A stretch of 11,081 nucleotides of DNA from Anaerolineales bacterium. Its GTDB lineage: Bacteria > Chloroflexota > Anaerolineae > Anaerolineales > Villigracilaceae. The position numbers were made by a program, and so were the translations under genes. The stretch is taken from the NCBI GenBank assembly GCA_016928525.1, contig JAFGKO010000276.1, positions 1 through 11,081 on the forward strand, in the 5' to 3' direction. A model generated the notes under the pieces. The model saw nothing but the letters and a program-made list of their open reading frames with translations. It was not told where the DNA came from and did not search any database. Within the stretch, counting starts at the first letter, position 1. The number at the start of each line of letters is the position of its first letter. This document shows positions 7,854 to 11,081 of this stretch, one piece after another.

Positions 7854-8815
7854 ATCAAAGCAACGAAAACAGACCCATCCAGAGGCTGCATGCACTTATC
7901 GATCGGGGCATAGCCGCCAGCAAATCCCCATGGGTTCGCAAATTGTACATGGGCGTCGTCGGGCTGGCCTTGGTGCTGCTAGGATGGGCCGTCGCTTCGA
8001 GTTGGCAGCAATTATCCGAATACGACTGGCAATGGCAGTGGCCAGCGCTGATTTACTCCTGCATCGGCTATAATGGAACGCTCTTAACTGCTACACTGGG
8101 CTGGCGCAGTATAATGCGCCGGCTTGGGTCCAACATCCCCTTGCGCAAACACTGGAAAGTATACACGTTCACAAACATCGCCAAACGGCTCCCCAGCGGC
8201 ATCTGGTACGCCTCCGGGCGACTGCTGATGTATGAGCAAATGGGAGTGGCGAAACGCACCGTGTCCCTCGCGCTGATATTGGAGATGTTGCTCATCACCT
8301 ACACAGGCGCCCTACTCGCGTCACTTCTCGTATTTTTCTTGACGCCACCACTGACATGGTCTGCCCAGGTCTGGATATATGCCTCTTTCGCTGTCTGCAT
8401 TGTCTTGGCCCTCAAGCCTCAGTGGCTGGTTCGTGCTTTCAACTACCTCCAGGGCAAACTCGGACGGGCCCCGTTGGACATTATACTGACTTGGAGGGAC
8501 CTTATCCGCTGGATTCCCTTCTATATCCTGACCTGGGCCAGCGGCGGGTTGATGCTCTATTGGATGATCTGTGCCTTCTACTCCCTCCCCTCTACCTCAG
8601 TCGTTGAAATTGTCAGCATCTGGACCATCAGTGGCTTGATTGGCACTCTGTCGACCACGTTCCTGCCCTTAAGTATAGGACCGCGAGAACTGGCGCTGAC
8701 TGCACTGCTGCAAACGATCATCCCACTGCCAGTCGCCGCTGCCTTAGCTATCTTTTCGCGCATCTGGCTGGCAATCAACCAGGCAATATGGTTCGGTATC
8801 TCATGGTTTCTGTAA
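7850..8815 (+). CDS. Flippase-like integral membrane protein (LPG synthase TM region, PF03706 type)
   Basis: A polytopic membrane protein of 321 residues with roughly eight hydrophobic segments, near 33-50, 65-85, 137-164, 172-188, 221-243, 252-272, 283-299 and 300-320. Conserved-looking loops are N-I-A-K-R-L-P-S-G-I-W-Y-A-S-G-R (109-124) and F-L-P-L-S-I-G-P-R-E-L-A (271-282). These match the two P-x-G-x-x-x-x-x-x-R and G-x-R-E blocks of the family containing the membrane half of lysylphosphatidylglycerol synthase (MprF) and stand-alone relatives. The cytosolic aminoacyl-transferase domain of MprF is absent. Stand-alone members are often found in glycan and glycolipid clusters, where a lipid or lipid-linked-sugar transport role is suspected but not proven. 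The ATG at 7850 sits in an ATGA overlap with the methyltransferase stop. It is the last gene of the operon; the 101 bp after it hold a new promoter. Confidence 0.83.
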   Translation: MNQSNENRPIQRLHALIDRGIAASKSPWVRKLYMGVVGLALVLLGWAVASSWQQLSEYDWQWQWPALIYSCIGYNGTLLTATLGWRSIMRRLGSNIPLRKHWKVYTFTNIAKRLPSGIWYASGRLLMYEQMGVAKRTVSLALILEMLLITYTGALLASLLVFFLTPPLTWSAQVWIYASFAVCIVLALKPQWLVRAFNYLQGKLGRAPLDIILTWRDLIRWIPFYILTWASGGLMLYWMICAFYSLPSTSVVEIVSIWTISGLIGTLSTTFLPLSIGPRELALTALLQTIIPLPVAAALAIFSRIWLAINQAIWFGISWFL

Positions 8816-8833
8816 TCATTACCCCTTAATACT

Positions 8834-8865
8834 CCTATCGGGTTATTGACCTGGCCCTTGATAGG
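8834..8865. repeat. Inverted repeat flanking the -35 element
   Basis: CCTATCGGG (8834-8842) pairs with CCC (8855-8857) and GATAGG (8860-8865), leaving a 2-nt bulge and a 12-nt loop that contains the -35 hexamer. It could be an operator for the following gene or a weak hairpin at the end of the upstream operon. No U-tract follows, so a strong intrinsic terminator is unlikely. Confidence 0.35.
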
Positions 8866-8874
8866 TCTTATACT
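8846..8874 (+). promoter_or_regulatory. Sigma70-type promoter for the exported repeat protein
   Basis: TTGACC (8846-8851) and TATACT (8869-8874) are separated by exactly 17 bp, close to the consensus for housekeeping sigma factors. The start of transcription would fall near 8880-8882, giving a leader of about 35 nt before the ATG at 8917. This separates the repeat-protein gene from the glycan operon. The high quality of both boxes together with a strong ribosome binding site suggests high expression. Confidence 0.65.
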
Positions 8875-8906
8875 TTACTCAGCGTTGTGTCCCAAACTTT
8901 ACTCAG
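8872..8906 (+). repeat. 11-bp direct repeat across promoter and leader
   Basis: ACTTTACTCAG occurs exactly at 8872-8882 and again at 8896-8906, 24 bp apart start to start. The first copy overlaps the 3' end of the -10 box and the predicted transcription start; the second runs into the AGGAGG ribosome binding site (8905-8910). It could be a regulator-binding pair, a leader element or a remnant of a short tandem duplication. Confidence 0.6.
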
Positions 8907-8916
8907 GAGGTTTCTA

Positions 8917-10320
8917 ATGATCCGTAAATTGTCGTTTGCTCTACTCGCAGTAATGCTTATGGCCACTTTTGCCGTGCCCGTCTTGGCCCAGTACAACTTC
9001 GCTATGGATGTCGGCATCAACCTGGCCAACCTGGACCCCAACAACGAAGCCAACATCGTCGTAAGCTACTACCCCATGGGCACCGGCACCTCGACCGACA
9101 TTCCTGATACGATTGCCGCAGGTGGCGCTGCCAAATACTACCCCATCCCTGTCGGCAGCGGGTTCAATGGCTCCGCCGTCGTCTCTTCTGACAGGCCAAT
9201 TGCTGCCATCGTGAACGAGATTAGCTCGGCCTATGGTGGGTCCTATAACGGGTTCAGCTCTGGCAGCACTGACGTCGCGGCGCCCATCGTTATGCGCAAC
9301 AACGGCGGTTACAGCACTGAAATTTCTATCCAAAATACTGGATCGAGCACAGCCGACGTCGACGTCGTGTTCAGCGCTGGCAACTACGGCAACGACTACA
9401 CAATGCCCACCTTCCAGATCGAGCCCAACCGCGTTTACCGCATCTACCAGGGAGACCAGGCTGACCTGGGCACCCGTTTCGTCGGATCGGCTCAAATTTC
9501 TTCGGGCGAACCGCTCGCTGTGGTCGTGAACCAGATCAACAACACTAACCGCACACTGTTGGTCTACAGCGCTGCAGCCCAAGGCTTCACCACAATCGCC
9601 GTTCCGCAGGTACAGAACAACAATGGCGGCTACGATACCGGTATCCAGGTTCAGAATGTGGACGCCACCCGCCCAGCAACTATTACCGTCACCTATGGCC
9701 CGAACGCTGCGCCCGGCGGCACGGCGTTCACCCCTGGCGTCCAGACGGCGACAAACGTCCAGCCCGGCGACACCGCAATCTTCAACCAGTGGGGCAATGT
9801 CTACGGCTATAACTGGGACACGGCTTCCCGCTATGTCGGCGCGGCTGTCGTCTCCACCGATGAAGGTGACATCCCGCTCGTTGTGAACGTCAATATCCTC
9901 AAACTGGCAACGCCGGCACAGGCCGCTGCTTACGAAGGTATGAACGGTGACTCGACCTCCACAAGCTTCGCCGCCCCCATCCTGATGAGCAACAACGGCG
10001 GTTTCAGCACTTCTTGCCTGGTCCTAAACCCCAGCGATTCCGCATCGGTTGATGTGACAATGTCCTTCACGCCCAACACCGCCGCTGGCATTACCTTCCA
10101 ACCCGTTGACGAATTCTTCACCCTCGATGCTGGAGAATCCAACCAGTTCCGTCAGTTCCCCACTCTCGGGCAGTGGGCCGCCGACAATGGTGGCGCACGG
10201 TGGCTCGGCGCGGGTGAAATCAACGCCACCGGCCCCATCGCCGTCGTCTGCAACCAGCTCAATTTCAACGCGACCAGCTCCGATGGCTTGATGTCTTACA
10301 TCGCTGTCCCGCTTGACTAA
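8917..10320 (+). CDS. Exported surface protein of four degenerate beta-rich repeats, function unknown
   Basis: A secreted or surface protein of 467 residues; I do not recognise a named family. ATG 8917 is fixed by AGGAGG (8905-8910) six bases upstream. A Sec signal peptide spans 1-24 (M-I-R-K, hydrophobic core, V-L-A before Q25). The mature protein is Gly/Asn/Ser/Thr/Val-rich and made of four repeats (about 25-118, 119-224, 225-348, 349-458). Each repeat has an early N-N-G-G-[YF]-[SD]-T block with a Q-N or L-N strand, and a late G-x-A-x-[IV]-S/N-x-x-x-P-[IL]-A-x-V-x-N block. Repeat 1 lacks the N-N-G-G strand. The only two mature cysteines (367 and 445) are both in repeat 4 and could pair. Five N-x-S/T sequons occur (84, 208, 211, 436, 451). 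There is no C-terminal anchor, sorting signal or TM helix, so retention may need a partner. A strong promoter and RBS suggest abundance. Possible roles are S-layer, sheath or adhesive matrix, all inferred. Confidence 0.85.
   Translation: MIRKLSFALLAVMLMATFAVPVLAQYNFAMDVGINLANLDPNNEANIVVSYYPMGTGTSTDIPDTIAAGGAAKYYPIPVGSGFNGSAVVSSDRPIAAIVNEISSAYGGSYNGFSSGSTDVAAPIVMRNNGGYSTEISIQNTGSSTADVDVVFSAGNYGNDYTMPTFQIEPNRVYRIYQGDQADLGTRFVGSAQISSGEPLAVVVNQINNTNRTLLVYSAAAQGFTTIAVPQVQNNNGGYDTGIQVQNVDATRPATITVTYGPNAAPGGTAFTPGVQTATNVQPGDTAIFNQWGNVYGYNWDTASRYVGAAVVSTDEGDIPLVVNVNILKLATPAQAAAYEGMNGDSTSTSFAAPILMSNNGGFSTSCLVLNPSDSASVDVTMSFTPNTAAGITFQPVDEFFTLDAGESNQFRQFPTLGQWAADNGGARWLGAGEINATGPIAVVCNQLNFNATSSDGLMSYIAVPLD
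8989..10317 (+). repeat. Four degenerate tandem repeats encoding beta-rich units
   Basis: The units are about 8989-9270 (no leading strand), 9271-9588, 9589-9960 and 9961-10290. The short tail S-Y-I-A-V-P-L-D, ending at 10317, copies the first strand of a unit (compare T-I-A-V-P-Q-V in unit 3). Units are conserved at protein level and strongly diverged at DNA level, so the duplication is old rather than a recent amplification. Confidence 0.75.
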
Positions 10321-10351
10321 AAGACTCTAACCGGGGCACTGCGCACACTGA

Positions 10352-10384
10352 TTTCCTCCCCTCCTGAATCAGGAGGGGAGGAAA
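10352..10384. repeat. 33-nt near-perfect palindrome (intergenic hairpin)
   Basis: TTTCCTCCCCTCCTGA (10352-10367) and TCAGGAGGGGAGGAAA (10369-10384) are exact reverse complements around a single A. The RNA would form a very stable GC-rich stem of about 14 bp with a small loop. On the plus strand it is followed by CTTTAAAAAG rather than a U-tract, so it is not a canonical intrinsic terminator. It may partly terminate transcription, block 3' exonucleases to stabilise the upstream mRNA, or be a processing site between the two genes. Confidence 0.8.
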
Positions 10385-10399
10385 CTTTAAAAAGCATAA

Positions 10400-10414
10400 C
10401 GGAGGTTTGCTTTG
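10400..10414 (+). promoter_or_regulatory. Ribosome binding site CGGAGG with TTG start
   Basis: CGGAGG at 10400-10405, six bases, then TTG at 10412-10414. The spacing equals that of the upstream repeat-protein gene. The encoded N-terminus (M-K-R-R-R followed by a hydrophobic core and lipobox) confirms the TTG as initiator; there is no in-frame ATG or GTG nearby. Confidence 0.8.
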
Positions 10415-10912
10415 AAGCGACGACGTATACCCTTTTTGACCCTAACTCTGGTGACTTTGCTGTTGTTGAGCGCCTGTGGACAAGAAGACGCCTCAACACC
10501 AGAACTTCCCAACAATTCGCCACTCACTACACCCTCCAGCGAACCATTCTCTAGTCCTCTTCCCACTTCGCAACCAGATCTCGCCACAGTAAGCGGAGTG
10601 CTAATCAATAACCTCTTCGAAGACCCCCTAGCGGGTAGAACTATTTACCTGGCAACAATTATCACATCCAACGACGGACTCATGGAAATGGCCAGGTTCG
10701 ACATTACAACCGCTCCCCAAGCTATAACGGACGAGAATGGACAGTTCACTTTTACAAACGTTGAACCGGGGCGATACGGAGCAATTCTGGGCGGCGCGAT
10801 AAACGACTACCTTTTGGCCGATTTCCGCACGCAAGAAGAAGTTGTCTTCACACTCGAACCCAACCAAGTCCTTGATCTCGGCGAAATCTGGATCACTCCT
10901 CCAGAAGGATAA
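10412..10912 (+). CDS. Lipoprotein with C-terminal Ig-like/carboxypeptidase-regulatory-type domain
   Basis: An exported lipoprotein of 166 residues. The signal peptide has M-K-R-R-R, a Leu/Thr-rich core, and the lipobox L-S-A-C (19-22), so Cys22 should be lipidated. Residues 24-56 form a Pro/Ser/Thr-rich spacer of the kind that lifts a domain off the membrane. The globular part (~57-166) starts with V-S-G-V-L and contains I-T-D-E-N-G-Q-F-T-F-T-N-V-E-P-G-R-Y (105-122). That block is the hallmark of transthyretin-like or CarboxypepD_reg beta-sandwich domains, which bind or present rather than catalyse. The gene follows the repeat protein after a 91-bp gap with a hairpin but no convincing promoter, so at least partial co-transcription is likely. 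It could tether the exported repeat protein at the membrane; this is inferred from adjacency only. A strong terminator follows 8 bp after the stop. Confidence 0.82.
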   Translation: MKRRRIPFLTLTLVTLLLLSACGQEDASTPELPNNSPLTTPSSEPFSSPLPTSQPDLATVSGVLINNLFEDPLAGRTIYLATIITSNDGLMEMARFDITTAPQAITDENGQFTFTNVEPGRYGAILGGAINDYLLADFRTQEEVVFTLEPNQVLDLGEIWITPPEG

Positions 10913-10920
10913 GTCATACG

Positions 10921-10954
10921 AAAAAGAGCCCTTGCTACGCAAGGGCTCTTTTTT
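10921..10954. terminator. Bidirectional intrinsic terminator
   Basis: AAAAAGAGCCCTTGC (10921-10935), loop TAC, and GCAAGGGCTCTTTTT (10939-10953) form a perfect 15-bp stem with a GC-rich core and a U-run on either strand. It ends the lipoprotein transcript and also lies just past the stop of the convergent minus-strand gene, so it can serve both. Confidence 0.95.
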
Positions 10955-10971
10955 AGAAAGCAACACAACCA

Positions 10972-11081
10972 CTACTGTTGCTGCCCTCTTACCCCCTCCA
11001 CCAACACCTTCACCGCCCCTTCCACGTCCTCACAGTCCACCATCTCGCTCGGCGAATGCACGTACCGGCACGGAATCGACA
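10972..11081 (-). CDS. M42-family aminopeptidase, C-terminal fragment (cut by window edge)
   Basis: The last 35 codons of a minus-strand gene end in TAG at 10974-10972; the rest lies beyond the right edge. The visible protein reads I-P-C-R-Y-V-H-S-P-S-E-M-V-D near its start, then D-V-E-G-A-V-K-V-L-V. R-Y-x-H-S-P-x-E-x-x-D is the conserved C-terminal signature of M42 metallopeptidases (FrvX, glutamyl aminopeptidase, and proteins once annotated endoglucanase M); its His is a conserved metal ligand in these cocatalytic enzymes. The tail ends in an unusual Q-Q-Q. This is a cytosolic peptide-degrading enzyme with no evident link to the glycan cluster, convergent with the lipoprotein gene across a shared terminator. 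Confidence 0.85.
   Translation of the reverse strand, partial: SIPCRYVHSPSEMVDCEDVEGAVKVLVEGVRGQQQ

Noticed and set aside
8941..9582. Antisense open frame opposite the repeat protein
   Set aside because: It is a Val/Asp-rich shadow produced by the biased Gly/Asn/Thr/Val codons of the plus-strand repeat gene; no start signal is seen.
10352..10384. Canonical intrinsic terminator between the repeat protein and the lipoprotein
   Set aside because: There is a strong stem but no U-tract on either strand, so it is recorded as a palindrome/hairpin instead.
1..11081. CRISPR arrays, insertion sequences, tRNA or rRNA genes
   Set aside because: No regularly spaced repeats, transposase-like frames, terminal inverted repeats with target duplications, or recognisable RNA-gene signatures were found on reading both strands.

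Overview
The window looks like a bacterial chromosome segment of moderate GC content. It carries most of a cell-surface glycan (exopolysaccharide or glycoconjugate) gene cluster, followed by a small separately promoted unit for an exported repeat protein and a lipoprotein, and then the edge of an unrelated convergent peptidase gene. The gene flavour (glycosyltransferases packed with an alkaline-phosphatase-superfamily enzyme, a zinc-ribbon methyltransferase, a PF03706-type membrane protein, and a secreted protein with NNGG-type repeats) is what I would expect in Chloroflexota. That assignment is inference from protein style only; no marker gene is present.

Layout: positions 2-994 hold the 3' part of a polytopic membrane protein (GT-C-like or related). 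Positions 1040-4180 hold three glycosyltransferases: two GT4/GT-B type and one GT2/GT-A rhamnosyltransferase-like. Positions 4183-5172 hold an extended SDR nucleotide-sugar epimerase/dehydratase, 5169-6887 a predicted cytosolic type I phosphodiesterase/nucleotide pyrophosphatase-like enzyme, 6888-7853 a zinc-ribbon SAM methyltransferase, and 7850-8815 a flippase-like integral membrane protein. From 3239 to 8815 the genes overlap by 4 bp, abut, or are 2 bp apart, so this is almost certainly one translationally coupled operon. The two upstream glycosyltransferases are separated by 10-45 bp gaps and probably belong to it. The likely logic is that the SDR makes or modifies a nucleotide sugar, the GTs assemble a lipid-linked or surface glycan, the methyltransferase decorates it, and the membrane proteins act at the membrane.

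Positions 8816-8916 contain a strong sigma70-type promoter (TTGACC, 17 bp, TATACT) with an inverted repeat around the -35 and an 11-bp direct repeat, ahead of a strong ribosome binding site. This drives a 467-residue exported protein built of four degenerate ~90-124-residue repeats. A 33-nt near-perfect palindrome without a U-tract follows, then a TTG-started lipoprotein (10412-10912). A textbook bidirectional terminator (10921-10953) closes the unit and also serves the convergent minus-strand gene at the right edge. That gene is the last 35 codons of an M42-family aminopeptidase.

The most unusual items are: a probable CTG initiation codon for the first GT4 gene; the repeat protein, whose first unit lacks its leading strand while its C-terminus ends in a copy of that strand; the intergenic palindrome; and the cytosolic phosphodiesterase embedded in the glycan operon. 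No mobile element, CRISPR array, tRNA or rRNA was seen.
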